Below the pieces are notes generated by a model, which worked only from the letters and a program-made list of their open reading frames with translations, did not search any database and was not told the DNA's origin. The translations under genes and the position numbers were made by a program. A stretch of 64,000 bases of DNA from Bog-257 sp963805985 (GTDB lineage Bacteria > Acidobacteriota > Terriglobia > Terriglobales > Acidobacteriaceae), in NCBI GenBank assembly GCA_963805985.1, contig CAWDWG010000008.1, positions 186,001-250,000 of the forward strand, given 5' to 3'. How positions within the stretch are numbered: position 1 is the first letter of the stretch; each line of letters begins with the position of its first letter. Shown here piece after piece: positions 17,282 through 28,928 of the stretch.

Positions 17282-18601
17282 ATGCGAATCGTCAGATACA
17301 CTCGGGTTTTATTGTTGGGAGTATTGCTTGTCGCTGTACCGTTGTCGATGTCGGCGGGGGTTTTCGTCTCCGTTGGCTTCGGACCACCGCCGCTGCCGGT
17401 TTATACGCAGCCTCTTTGCCCTGGGGCAGGCTACATATGGACACCGGGCTATTGGGCGTACGCACCTGACGGCGGATACTACTGGGTGCCGGGAACGTGG
17501 GTGCTGGCACCGCAACCGGGCCTGCTGTGGACGCCGGGTTACTGGGGATGGGGCGGATCAGCCTTCATCTTCCACACCGGCTATTGGGGTCCGACCGTGG
17601 GCTTCTATGGTGGTATTAACTACGGCTTCGGTTACACCGGAAGCGGTTTCTACGGTGGCCAATGGCGCGGTGGGCAGTTCTATTACAACCGCGCGGTGAA
17701 CAACGTGAACGTCACCAGCATTCACAACACTTACAACACCACAGTCGTGAACAACACTACCATCAACCGCGTCAGCTATAACGGCGGAACGGGCGGACTT
17801 GCCGCGCGGCCGACGGCAGCGCAGCAGGCGGCCGCCAACCAGCGCCACATCGAAGCGACTGCCGCGCAGACGCAGCATCAGCAGATGGCAAGCCGTGATC
17901 AGTCGCTGCGGGCGTCCGTGAACCATGGCCAGCCTGCGGTTGCTGCGACCGCCAAGCCCGGGTCGTTTAGCGGACCGGGTGTGGTAAAGGCCACGAACCG
18001 TCCTGTGGATGTTCCCGCGACCCGTCCTAACACGGCGAATAAAGCGGCCGGTGCGCGGCCCGGGAGCCCGAGCAACGAGTCGCGTCCGGCGGCTAACAAT
18101 GCCGAGCGGCCAACCGCGAACAAGAACGTTGCACATCCACCTGCGACGAACACGCCTCCGCATCCGACGACCAGCAACGCAACGCGTCCGACCACCAGCA
18201 ATGAGGCTCGTCCGACGACCAACGAGTCACGGCCAACAGCCAACAACAGCGTTCCGCATCCGCCTTCGTCGAATACGACTTCGCATCCGACGAACCATAA
18301 CGCCACGCGGCCAACCACCAGCAGCAACGTACCGCGCCCTCCCGCAGAGAACACCACTCCGCGGCCGACTACTTCCGCGTCGCGGCCTCCCACTCGCGAG
18401 AGCGAGCCTGCAACGCACTCGAGTGAGCCGGCTCCGCGCTCGAGTCAGCCCGCGGCGCATGCAAGCCAGCCGCACAACGCTCCGGCGCCGCATGAGAGCG
18501 CGCCGCAGCAACACGCCAGTGCTCCACGTCCGCCGCAGCACGAGGCCAGCCAGCCTCATGCTCAAAGCGAGCCTCATGAGAGCAAACAGCCGGAACGCTA
18601 A
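17282..18601 (+). CDS. Secreted YXWGXW-repeat protein with low-complexity C-terminus
   Basis: A 439-residue protein (ATG at 17282, AGGAAAGGGA upstream). A signal peptide (VLLLGVLLVAVPLSMSAG) leads into Pro/Trp/Tyr/Gly repeats (YIWTPGYWAYAP, YYWVPGTWVLAP, LLWTPGYWGWGG), the YXWGXW repeat common in exported proteins. An Asn/Thr-rich beta segment follows (NNVNVTSIHNTYNTTVVNN). The last 220 residues are disordered and rich in Pro, Thr, Asn, Ser and His, with short repeats such as ATRPTTSN and PHPP. Probably a cell-surface or periplasmic structural protein; no function is known. Confidence 0.8.
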   Translation: MRIVRYTRVLLLGVLLVAVPLSMSAGVFVSVGFGPPPLPVYTQPLCPGAGYIWTPGYWAYAPDGGYYWVPGTWVLAPQPGLLWTPGYWGWGGSAFIFHTGYWGPTVGFYGGINYGFGYTGSGFYGGQWRGGQFYYNRAVNNVNVTSIHNTYNTTVVNNTTINRVSYNGGTGGLAARPTAAQQAAANQRHIEATAAQTQHQQMASRDQSLRASVNHGQPAVAATAKPGSFSGPGVVKATNRPVDVPATRPNTANKAAGARPGSPSNESRPAANNAERPTANKNVAHPPATNTPPHPTTSNATRPTTSNEARPTTNESRPTANNSVPHPPSSNTTSHPTNHNATRPTTSSNVPRPPAENTTPRPTTSASRPPTRESEPATHSSEPAPRSSQPAAHASQPHNAPAPHESAPQQHASAPRPPQHEASQPHAQSEPHESKQPER

Positions 18602-18622
18602 AACGATCACTGCCTAAACAGC

Positions 18623-18663
18623 AACGCCCCGCTCAAGCTTGAGTGGGGCGTTTGTTTTGTTTC
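18623..18663 (+). terminator. Intrinsic terminator
   Basis: A 15-bp arm (AACGCCCCGCTCAAG) and its complement form a nearly perfect palindromic stem with one G-T pair, followed by TTTGTTTTGTTT. It lies 22 bases after the YXWGXW stop and just before the convergent GT39 gene. Confidence 0.88.
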
Positions 18664-18677
18664 CTGCAAACGAAGTT

Positions 18678-20315
18678 TTATCGGGTCGTACCTCGATTGG
18701 TTCCCGCAACCAGATAGAAGTCGAGATGCTGCCACGAAAAGCCGCCAAACAAAACGACCTTGCGTCCTGGAAGCAGGTATTGAAGTTCCTTCTGCGTGCC
18801 GCTGGCGGCAATGACGATGTGATCTTCCGCAGGAATCTCGTGATTCGCGTAGCTGGCCACACGGTGATTGCGGTAGAAAGCCAGTCCGTATTCCACGCCG
18901 GCCGGAACATCGTAAGCCGCGATGGTGGGAACGCGGCCGATTTCGGTCAACCCGAGCGATGCTTGCACCGGCCGCTCTGATTGCAGGATGCTGATGATCG
19001 GGGCAGTGCCGCGCAGAATCAGCGCGAAGGCGATCACCACCGGTACCAGCGTCGTGAAGCGCAGCACGCGATAACCCTGGTTCTCCAGGGTCAGCCAATA
19101 CATGAGAGTGGTGACGACCGCCAAAGCCGCCGCCACAAGAATTACCGTCTTCGGCAAAGCAAGGTGCAGCAGCTTGAACGGAACGATGAAGGCCGCGATC
19201 AGCATTGCCGACGACAACAGCGAGTGCAGCAGAACCAGCCATCGGGCCGGCTTTGCGGACTCCTGGTCACGGCGAAGGATGAAGTCGGCCAGCAGGATGG
19301 TGCCGGCAGGAATTGCGGGCAGAATGTATCCCGGCAACTTCGAATGCGAGAGCGAGAAAAACAGGATGGGGATCAGGAACCAAATTGCGAGATAGGTCCG
19401 CAGATCTTCCTGGGCAGGCGGCTGCTGCGTGGCGAAGCGCCAGTCGCGTAGTGCATCGACGACCGCCGTCACGATGAAGACTGTCCACGGCACCAGCGCC
19501 AGCAGGACAACCGGCAGATAGAACCAGAACGGCTGAGGATGGTGATAGAGATTGCTGCTGAAGCGCTCCAGGTTATGCTGCAGAAAGAAGACGCGGAAGA
19601 ATTGTGGATTCGCATGTTGCACCGCGATGAACCACGGTGCGACGACAGCCAGGTAGACCGCGATTCCGATGGGCCAGAGTGTGCGCAGCAGAAGCCGCCC
19701 ATCGCGACGCAGCATGAGGAAGACGATGATGATTGTTCCTGGCAGGAGAACCGCGATCGGCCCTTTCGCCAGCGTCGCCAGCCCGCTGAAGAAATAAAAC
19801 GATAGCAACCAGCTGCGTCGCTGGCTTGCATACCATCCGTACCACGACAACATTGCGACCGTGAACATCACGGTGAGGGGCATGTCGGTGGAGGCGCTGC
19901 GGCCGAAGCCGATCACGGCTGCGGCTGAGCAGGTGATGAGCGCCGCGTCCAATTGCATGCCGGTGCGAAAGCGGCGCGACCAGCCGTAGATGAAGATGAT
20001 CAGCAGGGAAGAGAGCACTGCCACCGGCAGACGCGCGGCCGTATCGCTGACACCGCCAGCGCCCTTGTAAGAGAGCATGGCGAGCCAGTAATAAAGCGGC
20101 GGCTTCTCCAGCCAGGGAACTCCGTAGAGAACCGGCGTGACCCAGTCGTGACGCGCCAGCATCTCGCGCGCAACCTGTGCGTAGCGTGGCTCGTCGACAC
20201 CGATGAGGCCGACGAGTTGCAAGCCGAGCAGGAAGAGAAAGCCGCAGAAGGCGATCAGGGCGAGCGAGTCGGTTCCACGGCGAGTGCGGTCGGTGAGAGT
20301 GGTAGTTGGACGCAA
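18678..20315 (-). CDS. Family 39 glycosyltransferase (ArnT/PMT-like)
   Basis: An integral membrane protein of about 545 residues. The first helix (LALIAFCGFLFLLGLQLVGLIG) is followed by the conserved DEPRYAQVAREM loop, where the acidic residue of GT-C enzymes of the ArnT/PMT type binds the sugar acceptor, and then EKPPLYYWLAML. About ten more hydrophobic segments follow. The enzyme would transfer a sugar from a polyprenyl-phosphate donor to lipid or protein on the periplasmic side. The TTG at 20315 was chosen because it follows the nrnA stop by 17 bases; a start at 20432 inside nrnA is also possible. No strong ribosome-binding site was seen. Confidence 0.85.
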   Translation of the reverse strand: MRPTTTLTDRTRRGTDSLALIAFCGFLFLLGLQLVGLIGVDEPRYAQVAREMLARHDWVTPVLYGVPWLEKPPLYYWLAMLSYKGAGGVSDTAARLPVAVLSSLLIIFIYGWSRRFRTGMQLDAALITCSAAAVIGFGRSASTDMPLTVMFTVAMLSWYGWYASQRRSWLLSFYFFSGLATLAKGPIAVLLPGTIIIVFLMLRRDGRLLLRTLWPIGIAVYLAVVAPWFIAVQHANPQFFRVFFLQHNLERFSSNLYHHPQPFWFYLPVVLLALVPWTVFIVTAVVDALRDWRFATQQPPAQEDLRTYLAIWFLIPILFFSLSHSKLPGYILPAIPAGTILLADFILRRDQESAKPARWLVLLHSLLSSAMLIAAFIVPFKLLHLALPKTVILVAAALAVVTTLMYWLTLENQGYRVLRFTTLVPVVIAFALILRGTAPIISILQSERPVQASLGLTEIGRVPTIAAYDVPAGVEYGLAFYRNHRVASYANHEIPAEDHIVIAASGTQKELQYLLPGRKVVLFGGFSWQHLDFYLVAGTNRGTTR

Positions 20316-20332
20316 GAGATTATTGTAATGGC

Positions 20333-21289
20333 TTACTGTACGCGGGCGTCGTAGCCGCGGGTGCGGAATTGGGCTAGCAGGCGCTCGATGGCGACCGGCA
20401 ATGGACCTTCCATAGCGCAGCCGCTGGCGCACTCATGTCCGCCGCCGCCGAAAGCTGCGGCGACTGTCGCGACGTTCACCAGTCCCTTGCTGCGAAGGCT
20501 CACGCGATAGCGTTCGGGCGCCTCTTCGCGGAAGAACAGCGCCACTTCAATTCCATGAATCGCGAGCGCGTAGTTCACCAGACCTTCGCAATCTTCATCG
20601 CTCGCCTGGCAGCGCTCCATGGTGCCGCGATCGACGTGCATCCAGGCCAGCGTTCCGTCGCGATGCAGATTGCTTAGCGCCGCGCCCAGCAGCCGCATCT
20701 TGGAGATCTGCGTCGAGAAATATACGTTCTGCGCGATGTGGACGGGATCGGCGCCGCAGCGCACCAGTTCCTGAGCCAGCGCAAAGGTGCGCTCCGTCGT
20801 GCCGTGGAAGCAGAACGAGCCGGTATCCGTCAGCACGGCGGTGTAGAGACACGTGGCGATCTCGGGTGAAATTTTCACGCCGGCCTCGCGCGCCAGACGA
20901 AAGATCATTTCAGCGGTGGCGCAGGCGTGCGGATCGATCCAGTTCACGTCGGCAAAGGGACGCGCGGTATCGTGATGATCGATGTTGATGAGGTAGTGAT
21001 TCTCAATGCCGGTCAAACGGGTGCGCGCGACACTGTCGCACTCCAGAATGATGACGGCTTCGGCCTCGGGCGCCTGCTCAGTGTTGCGGAGCACGGTGTC
21101 GGCGAAGGGCAGTGGGCCGTAAGTGCCGGGCACACCGTCCCGGAGGACTACACAAGCCTGCTTGCCCATGCTGCGCAGGATCTGCGCGCAGGCGAGGGTC
21201 GAGCCGACCGCGTCGCCATCGGGACGCGCATGCGAAGTGAGAATGAACTTCTGTCGTCTACCGATCTGGTTCAGGACTTCGTTCAACAT
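20333..21289 (-). CDS. nrnA: DHH/DHHA1 phosphoesterase, NrnA-like nanoRNase/pAp phosphatase
   Basis: A 318-residue protein starting at the ATG at 21289. The DHH domain shows SHARPDGDAVGS (His20, Asp24, Asp26), an acidic ILECDS motif and the NIDHHDTA signature, which together bind two metal ions. The C-terminal DHHA1 domain has GGGGHECASGCAM. NrnA proteins degrade 2-5-mer RNAs and dephosphorylate pAp. Its place after rbfA at the end of the nusA-infB cluster is the usual one in many bacteria. An upstream ATG seven codons earlier (21310) lies inside the heptamer repeat array and is less likely. Confidence 0.9.
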   Translation of the reverse strand: MLNEVLNQIGRRQKFILTSHARPDGDAVGSTLACAQILRSMGKQACVVLRDGVPGTYGPLPFADTVLRNTEQAPEAEAVIILECDSVARTRLTGIENHYLINIDHHDTARPFADVNWIDPHACATAEMIFRLAREAGVKISPEIATCLYTAVLTDTGSFCFHGTTERTFALAQELVRCGADPVHIAQNVYFSTQISKMRLLGAALSNLHRDGTLAWMHVDRGTMERCQASDEDCEGLVNYALAIHGIEVALFFREEAPERYRVSLRSKGLVNVATVAAAFGGGGHECASGCAMEGPLPVAIERLLAQFRTRGYDARVQ

Positions 21290-21296
21290 GGCCGTG

Positions 21297-21390
21297 TAAG
21301 CAATTAGCAATTAGCGATTAGCAACTAGCTCAAGTCGGCTCGCGTCGGACCGCTTTGGCTAAATGCCAGGTGCTAACGGCTAACTACTCT
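21297..21390. repeat. Heptamer array A (nrnA-rbfA gap)
   Basis: The left arm (21297-21324) has units such as ATTAGCA. The right arm (21359-21387) has units such as GCTAACG. The arms converge around a 30-base GC-rich centre and are complementary in register. The rbfA stop codon (TAG on the minus strand, 21380-21382) lies inside the right arm, and the left arm ends beside the nrnA start. Confidence 0.85.
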
Positions 21391-21748
21391 TTTTCCTCTT
21401 CTCGATCCTGTGCAACAGCTGCTCAATGCGGCCGCCATACTGCTCGGAGCGATCCAGTTGGAAAAATATCTCCGGAGACTGGCGCACGCCCAGGCGTCGC
21501 GTTACTTCATGGCGGATATAAGCGCGGGCTGCGGTCAATCCTTCCAGACTTTGCTCCGCCTCTTCCTCATTACCGTCGGCGGTGACGAAGACCCGCGCCG
21601 TTTTGCCGTCCGGGCCCAGGTGCACTTCGGTGACGCTCACCAGGCCGATGCGGGGATCGCCGAGTTCCCCCTCAACCAGAGCGACGATCTCTTCGCGCAG
21701 CTTTTCTTGCAAACGTCCGCGATGATGTTTTTGTCCCCGGTTTTCCAT
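21380..21748 (-). CDS. rbfA: Ribosome-binding factor A
   Basis: A 122-residue cold-shock ribosome-maturation factor with a single type-II KH fold: RGQKHHRGRLQEKLREEIVALV, DPRIGLVSVTEVHLGPDG, ARVFVTADG and the C-terminal IRHEVTRRLGVRQSPEIFFQLD. It binds the 30S subunit during 16S rRNA 5'-end processing. The ATG at 21748 is favoured over a GTG four codons upstream that falls in a repeat array. It belongs to the rimP-nusA-infB-rbfA translation cluster. Both flanking gaps consist of heptamer arrays. Confidence 0.95.
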   Translation of the reverse strand: MENRGQKHHRGRLQEKLREEIVALVEGELGDPRIGLVSVTEVHLGPDGKTARVFVTADGNEEEAEQSLEGLTAARAYIRHEVTRRLGVRQSPEIFFQLDRSEQYGGRIEQLLHRIEKRKKSS

Positions 21749-21756
21749 AAGCTGCC

Positions 21757-21840
21757 GCACTTAGCATTTAGCACTTGGCATTTAGTATCTAGAGCTGTGA
21801 GCTAGGGCTTGGCTAACCGCCAAGTGCTAAATGCCAACCC
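21757..21840. repeat. Heptamer array B (upstream of rbfA)
   Basis: Twelve consecutive 7-base steps stay in register from 21757 to 21840. The first units are GCACTTA and GCATTTA, the last CCAAGTG and CTAAATG. The left and right thirds are complementary (17 identical bases, GCCAAGTGCTAAATGC plus one), so a hairpin with a short loop is predicted. Confidence 0.88.
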
Positions 21841-21891
21841 AAGCCGAACGTTAGAGCATACGCCAGTCAGGGCATTTCGCGGTGATAACTA

Positions 21892-22218
21892 TCACGGTTC
21901 GCCGGTTAATTTTTCTCCGAATTCCGCTTCGTGGAGAAAGTCCAAAAAGGAATCGGTAACCTCGCCGCCGGCATTGTTGGCGACCTTCGTGGCGTGACGC
22001 TCGACGTTGCGCATCAGGCCCTCGAGATAGTCGCGCGAATCGGAGATGCTGACCACGCCTAATGTTGCGCGCTGCCAGGCCTCGCTGGCGTCAACCTCGG
22101 CGACCGCCACGTTGAAGTGATTGCGCAGGCCATCCTTTACGCTGCGCACCACCTGACGCTTGTCCTTGAGGGAGTGCGCGCCTTCGATGCGAATCTCAAG
22201 CAGGAGATACGCGATCAT
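21892..22218 (-). CDS. DUF503 family protein
   Basis: A 108-residue protein of the DUF503 (YlxP-like) family: MIAYLLLEIRIEGAHSLKDK, then RQVVRSVKDGLRNHFNVAVAEV, then WQRATLGVVSISDS. The family is nearly always encoded between infB and rbfA, as here, and has been linked to ribosome function, though its role is not firmly established. The start is the ATG at 22218, which gives the usual family N-terminus; the open frame continues 19 codons upstream without homology. The region just upstream contains ACAGAGG repeats (22232-22260). Confidence 0.88.
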   Translation of the reverse strand: MIAYLLLEIRIEGAHSLKDKRQVVRSVKDGLRNHFNVAVAEVDASEAWQRATLGVVSISDSRDYLEGLMRNVERHATKVANNAGGEVTDSFLDFLHEAEFGEKLTGEP

Positions 22219-22405
22219 CTTCGAAACCTGTTCACCACAGAGGCACAGAGGACACTGAGGCGTTTCAAGAATCACTTACGCCCAAGAGCAAGTTATTGCA
22301 GAACGTCCCGGAAGCCGGCTCCTTTCTGCGGAGGATTCAGCTCCGGGACGTCGATATCGTCTCTATCGTCTCTCATTCCGTGCCAAAGCGCGGATTAGCG
22401 TTGTC

Positions 22406-22711
22406 CTACAAATCTAAGGTAATTGGACCATTCTCAGGTACGAACTCAAGTTCTGGAGGAATGAGTTTCATGGAGACGAACAGTAGAACAAAAAAGACAA
22501 CAGCAACAATCACGCACCACCTGATATGTCCCAACAAAGTTAACGCCGTTGGATACCATCGATAGGTGATGAGTATGTCCACAAGACCACAACTAATTCC
22601 TCGCAGCCAACGCCACTTCGGCGAGAAGTAAATCTTCGCTGCGCAATTCGGGCAACGGTGTTTCGCCATCTGGGCAAAGGTTACCGAGGCGTGACACTTG
22701 GGACACTTCAT
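22406..22711 (-). CDS. Small zinc-ribbon membrane protein
   Basis: A 101-residue protein starting MKCPKCHASVTFAQMAKH. Two CxxC knuckles (CPKC and CPNC, 16 residues apart) form a zinc-ribbon, followed by a Trp/Arg-rich stretch and one or two transmembrane segments (about residues 62-84, LLGHIRWCVIVAVVFFVLLFVSM). It was not recognised as a named family. It lies between infB and the DUF503 gene in a cluster where no such gene is usual, so it may be a recent insertion. Ribosome-binding signals are weak. Confidence 0.65.
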   Translation of the reverse strand: MKCPKCHASVTFAQMAKHRCPNCAAKIYFSPKWRWLRGISCGLVDILITYRWYPTALTLLGHIRWCVIVAVVFFVLLFVSMKLIPPELEFVPENGPITLDL

Positions 22712-22931
22712 CTAGCTGCAACTCAACAGTGCCGCCGCTTCGCGGCTCTCCCATTTTCTCGACATCATCCGCGGGCTGCCGCCCACGGCTAACACCAATG
22801 ACGCCGCTGCCGCGGCTAAAAGCAGATCCCTCGTCGGGCTGAAGCCCTCCTCGGGATGACAAAATTACAAGGGCGGCATTCGGCACGACTAAAGTCGTGC
22901 CCTGTTACAAAGCGCTCGCACAACCAACCTT

Positions 22932-22969
22932 TTCAGCAGCCTGTGAAGTCTTCAGCAGCCTGTGAAGTC
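22932..22969. repeat. 19-bp tandem duplication
   Basis: The unit TTCAGCAGCCTGTGAAGTC occurs at 22932-22950 and again, without a mismatch, at 22951-22969. Confidence 0.95.
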
Positions 22970-23020
22970 GTGGCCTGTTACGAACCCTAGCGGTCATGCT
23001 GTTCTGCCTCAATCGTCCGT

Positions 23021-23056
23021 TGACAACTGGCAACCGACAACCGACAACTGACAACC
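23021..23056. repeat. Heptamer array C, one-armed (3' of infB)
   Basis: Five in-phase units of the TGACAAC/CGACAAC type (23021-23055), ending three bases from the infB stop. No complementary second arm was found nearby, unlike most other arrays in the window. The same units occur 3' of nusA. Confidence 0.8.
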
Positions 23057-23059
23057 GTT

Positions 23060-26047
<2,988 letters not shown>

Positions 26048-26187
26048 CCGCCCCGTTTCCTCCGTTATGTCCCGTCGGGTTACGCCTTCATAGCATCCTC
26101 ACGGTTCTGGTTAATGTGTGCAGGCTTGAGCCCGCCGGAAACAAATCTGTCGCCGCTGACGCGGCTCGGACCAATTCTCGAATCTTC

Positions 26188-26207
26188 CCCGGGGCTAACG
26201 CCCCGGG
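26188..26207. repeat. GC-rich palindrome between nusA and infB
   Basis: CCCGGGGC and GCCCCGGG flank a TAAC centre, a perfect 8-bp stem. It belongs to the second class of intergenic palindromes in the window and lies within the 277-base nusA-infB gap, which otherwise holds no gene. Confidence 0.8.
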
Positions 26208-26293
26208 CTCACTGCGCTATCGCCGCATGCGCGGCTGGTTCTTGCAAATTTCGATCGCCTTCGCGTCCGCAAATTAGACGCTGCGGCAGACCC

Positions 26294-26321
26294 AATAACT
26301 GACAACCGACAACTGACAACC
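26294..26321. repeat. Heptamer array D, one-armed (3' of nusA)
   Basis: Three exact units GACAACC, GACAACT, GACAACC (26301-26321) are preceded by a degenerate one. The array ends three bases from the nusA stop, the same unit family and distance as array C after infB. Confidence 0.75.
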
Positions 26322-26324
26322 GCT

Positions 26325-28160
26325 TTATCGTTTCTCGCCTGGCTCTTCTTCGTCGGGAACGTTCTCGTTCGGTGTTTCAATCCGTTCGTGAATGACACGC
26401 TCGGCTTCATCGGCGAGAGGAGCGTTCTCCACGGCATCGACCACTTCGGCTTCGAATGCCTGGCCTTCGTCGGCCAGCTCTTCCACGCTTTCGGAAGACG
26501 CCTCGGGCACGTCGGTCAAAGCTTCTTCGTCGCCTGACTGACCAGCTTCGTCCGAGACATCAACGTCAGTCTCAGCCGCAGCTTCGACTTCCGACTCGTC
26601 AGCTTCGTCGTCGGGCTTGGAGGCTTCCACTTCGTCGGCCTGCTCGTCGTCCTCGGCTGCTTCGTCTGCTGCCAACTCGCGAGCTTCTTCTTCCGCAGAC
26701 ACATCCTGCCCGATCGCTTCGCCTGCGTCCTCGAGCTCGTCATCGGTTTTTTCTTCCGCTGCTGCTTCGAGTTCTGCGGTCTCTTCGGAAGCGTCGCCTT
26801 CGGCACTTTCGGCGACGATCGCGCCTTCCGCCGGTGCTTCGCCTTCAGCCACCGCGCCCTCTTCGGCGACAACTGCCTCGGCAGCGTCCAGGCTAGAGAA
26901 GTAATTGTTGACCGCGATGCTGATCTTTTCGACCGTCTTGGGACCGATGCCGGGAACTTCTTCGAGCTGCTCGGGCGTCATGTCGGCGACAGCTTCCACG
27001 GTGGTGATGCCGGCAGCGACCAGCTTCTCGATGATGCCGGGCTCGAGCTCGGGCACCGTCTCCAGCGGCGTAATCGTGACGTTCATCACGCCGCGCATCT
27101 GCTCTTCGACTTCCTGACGCTTTTCTTCCTCGCTCTTGATGTCGATCTTCCAGCCCAGCAGCTTGGCGGCGAGACGAACGTTCTGTCCCTTCTTGCCGAT
27201 GGCCAGCGACAACTGGCTGTCGTCGACGATCACTTCGAGGTGCTTTTCCTGGCCTTCGAGGATGGTGACGCGGCTGACCTTCGCGGGCTGCAGAGCCTTC
27301 TCGGCGAAGACGACTGGATCTTCGTGATACTCGATGATGTCGATCTTCTCGCCGCGCAGCTCGCGGATGATCGACTGCACGCGCATGCCTTTCATGCCGA
27401 CGCACGCGCCAACCGGATCGACGTCCTTGTCCTTGGACATGACGGCGATCTTGGTGCGCTCGCCGGCTTCGCGAGCGATGGCGCGGATGACGACGGTGTT
27501 GTCGTAGATCTCGGGTACCTCGGTCTGGAACAGGTGGGAGACCAGCTCCGGTATGGCGCGCGAGACGACAACCTGCGGGCCCTTGGACGCTTTCTCAACG
27601 CGCACGATGATGACGCGAACGCGCTCGCCGGGAGCGAACGACTCCAGCCGCGACTGCTCCTTGCGCGGCATGCGGCCTTCGGCCTTGCCCAGGTCGACGA
27701 TGACGTCCTGGCCCTCGGTGCGCTTGACGGTGATGTTGATGACCTCGCCCACGCGCCCGATGTACTCGTTGTAAACCGTGTCGCGCTCGGCCTCGCGCAC
27801 CTTCTGGAAGATGACCTGCTTGGCCAGTTGCGCAGCAATGCGTCCGAGCACATCAGTCGCCTTGTAGGTGCGGAGTTCGCCGCCTACTTCGGCTGCCGGA
27901 TCGATGCGCTTGGCGTCGTCGATGGTGATCTGCGAGATGGGGTCTTCGACCTGGTCGGCGCTCTCGACAATGGAGCGGACCGCGTAAGCGCGGATCTGGC
28001 CAGTCTCTTTGTCGAGCTCGGCGCGGAGATTCTCCTGCGTCTTGTAATACTTTCGGGTGGCTACGACGATCGCATCCTCAACCGCACCCACGACAATTTG
28101 CGGATCGATGCCTTTCTCGCGGCTGAGAGCGTCGATTACGTTGTACAGTTCACTCGCCAT
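26325..28160 (-). CDS. nusA: Transcription termination/antitermination factor NusA with a long acidic tail
   Basis: A 611-residue NusA. The N-terminal RNA-polymerase-binding domain (ELYNVIDALSREKGIDPQIV) is followed by S1 (VGEVINITVKRTEGQDVIVD), KH1 and KH2 domains (AIGKKGQNVRLAAKLLGWKI) and a helix-hairpin-helix region (LEEVPGIGPKTVEKI, about residue 400-415). The last 180 residues are almost entirely Glu, Asp, Ala, Ser and Val and have no fold. NusA controls pausing, termination and rRNA antitermination. A core protein of this length would end near residue 430. It is cotranscribed with rimP upstream and infB downstream. Confidence 0.96.
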   Translation of the reverse strand: MASELYNVIDALSREKGIDPQIVVGAVEDAIVVATRKYYKTQENLRAELDKETGQIRAYAVRSIVESADQVEDPISQITIDDAKRIDPAAEVGGELRTYKATDVLGRIAAQLAKQVIFQKVREAERDTVYNEYIGRVGEVINITVKRTEGQDVIVDLGKAEGRMPRKEQSRLESFAPGERVRVIIVRVEKASKGPQVVVSRAIPELVSHLFQTEVPEIYDNTVVIRAIAREAGERTKIAVMSKDKDVDPVGACVGMKGMRVQSIIRELRGEKIDIIEYHEDPVVFAEKALQPAKVSRVTILEGQEKHLEVIVDDSQLSLAIGKKGQNVRLAAKLLGWKIDIKSEEEKRQEVEEQMRGVMNVTITPLETVPELEPGIIEKLVAAGITTVEAVADMTPEQLEEVPGIGPKTVEKISIAVNNYFSSLDAAEAVVAEEGAVAEGEAPAEGAIVAESAEGDASEETAELEAAAEEKTDDELEDAGEAIGQDVSAEEEARELAADEAAEDDEQADEVEASKPDDEADESEVEAAAETDVDVSDEAGQSGDEEALTDVPEASSESVEELADEGQAFEAEVVDAVENAPLADEAERVIHERIETPNENVPDEEEPGEKR

Positions 28161-28338
28161 AAATTCGTGCCACCTTACCGATTGCGCGTTCCTGAATTGT
28201 GCCGTCCCTAGAGGGACTCGGTCGATTTGCTGTCCTACCCAGGACTCCGCTGCGCTCCGTCCTGGGCTAAGTTATGCCGTCCCTGCGGGACTGGGGTTGC
28301 GACGATTCAAACTTCGAGGCCACCGCGAACGTTCTGCC

Positions 28339-28398
28339 GCCGGCTGAAGCCGGCTCAGACCACGAATAGAGCGCCTCGACGCTGGCCTGAAGGCCAGC
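28339..28398. repeat. Two CTRAAG-class palindromes upstream of nusA
   Basis: GCCGGCT-GA-AGCCGGC (28339-28354) and GCTGGCCT-GA-AGGCCAGC (28381-28398) are perfect palindromes with a GA centre. The 270-base nusA-rimP gap also holds simple palindromes such as GTCCCTGCGGGAC near 28290 and no gene. Confidence 0.85.
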
Positions 28399-28430
28399 AC
28401 TACCCTCAGCCCATTGACGCCTAACCAATC

Positions 28431-28928
28431 TCAGAACTCCGGTACCAGATTGGCCTTCTCTACATTGGCCAGGGCGATCTCGACTTCGGTCCCGGCTTCG
28501 ACCGCCTCGTGCTTCTTCGATTTGTTGCGGCCCACCAGCTCCAGTGTGATGCGGCCGTCGTGCAGCGCCTTCAGGCGTCCTTCAAAATGCTGATTGCCGT
28601 TCACCGGATCACGGGTCGTCAGCTTCACCAGACTGCCGGTGAAGCGCTGGTAATCTTCCGGCTTGAACAGCTTGCGATCCAGCCCCGGCGACGATACTTC
28701 CAACAGGTACGAGCTGCCCGGCACAGCGTCTTCAACGTCGAAGATGGTGCTCACCTCACGGCTGAAAGTCGCGCAATCCTCGTGGGTTACGCCGCCTGGT
28801 TTGTCGATGTAGACCCGCAACATGCGGCTTTTGCCACCGCCTTGCAGCTCCAAATCCACCAATTCCAGCCCGCTGGACTGGGCCACACGTTCGGCGATCT
28901 CGCGAATTTTGTCCAAACCGCTTGCCAC
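28431..28928 (-). CDS. rimP: Ribosome maturation factor RimP
   Basis: A 165-residue RimP: LDKIREIAERVAQSSGLELVDLE, RVYIDKPGGVTHEDCATFSREVS, YLLEVSSPGLDRKLFKPEDY, and a C-terminal SH3-like domain with FEGRLKALHDGRITLEL. RimP is needed for assembly of the 30S subunit. It is the first gene of the rimP-nusA-infB cluster. The start is a GTG at 28928. The KSKKHEAVEAG loop is slightly longer than in most relatives. Confidence 0.95.
   Translation of the reverse strand: MASGLDKIREIAERVAQSSGLELVDLELQGGGKSRMLRVYIDKPGGVTHEDCATFSREVSTIFDVEDAVPGSSYLLEVSSPGLDRKLFKPEDYQRFTGSLVKLTTRDPVNGNQHFEGRLKALHDGRITLELVGRNKSKKHEAVEAGTEVEIALANVEKANLVPEF

Larger units (their letters stand above)
22712..23059. other. Repeat-filled gap between infB and the zinc-ribbon gene
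   Basis: No gene was seen in these 348 bases. They hold palindromes of the CTRAAG class (GGGCTGAAGCCC at 22836-22847; GGCACGACT-AA-AGTCGTGCC at 22883-22902), a perfect 19-bp tandem duplication (22932-22969) and heptamer array C. The motif CCTGTTAC appears twice next to palindromes. Confidence 0.7.
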
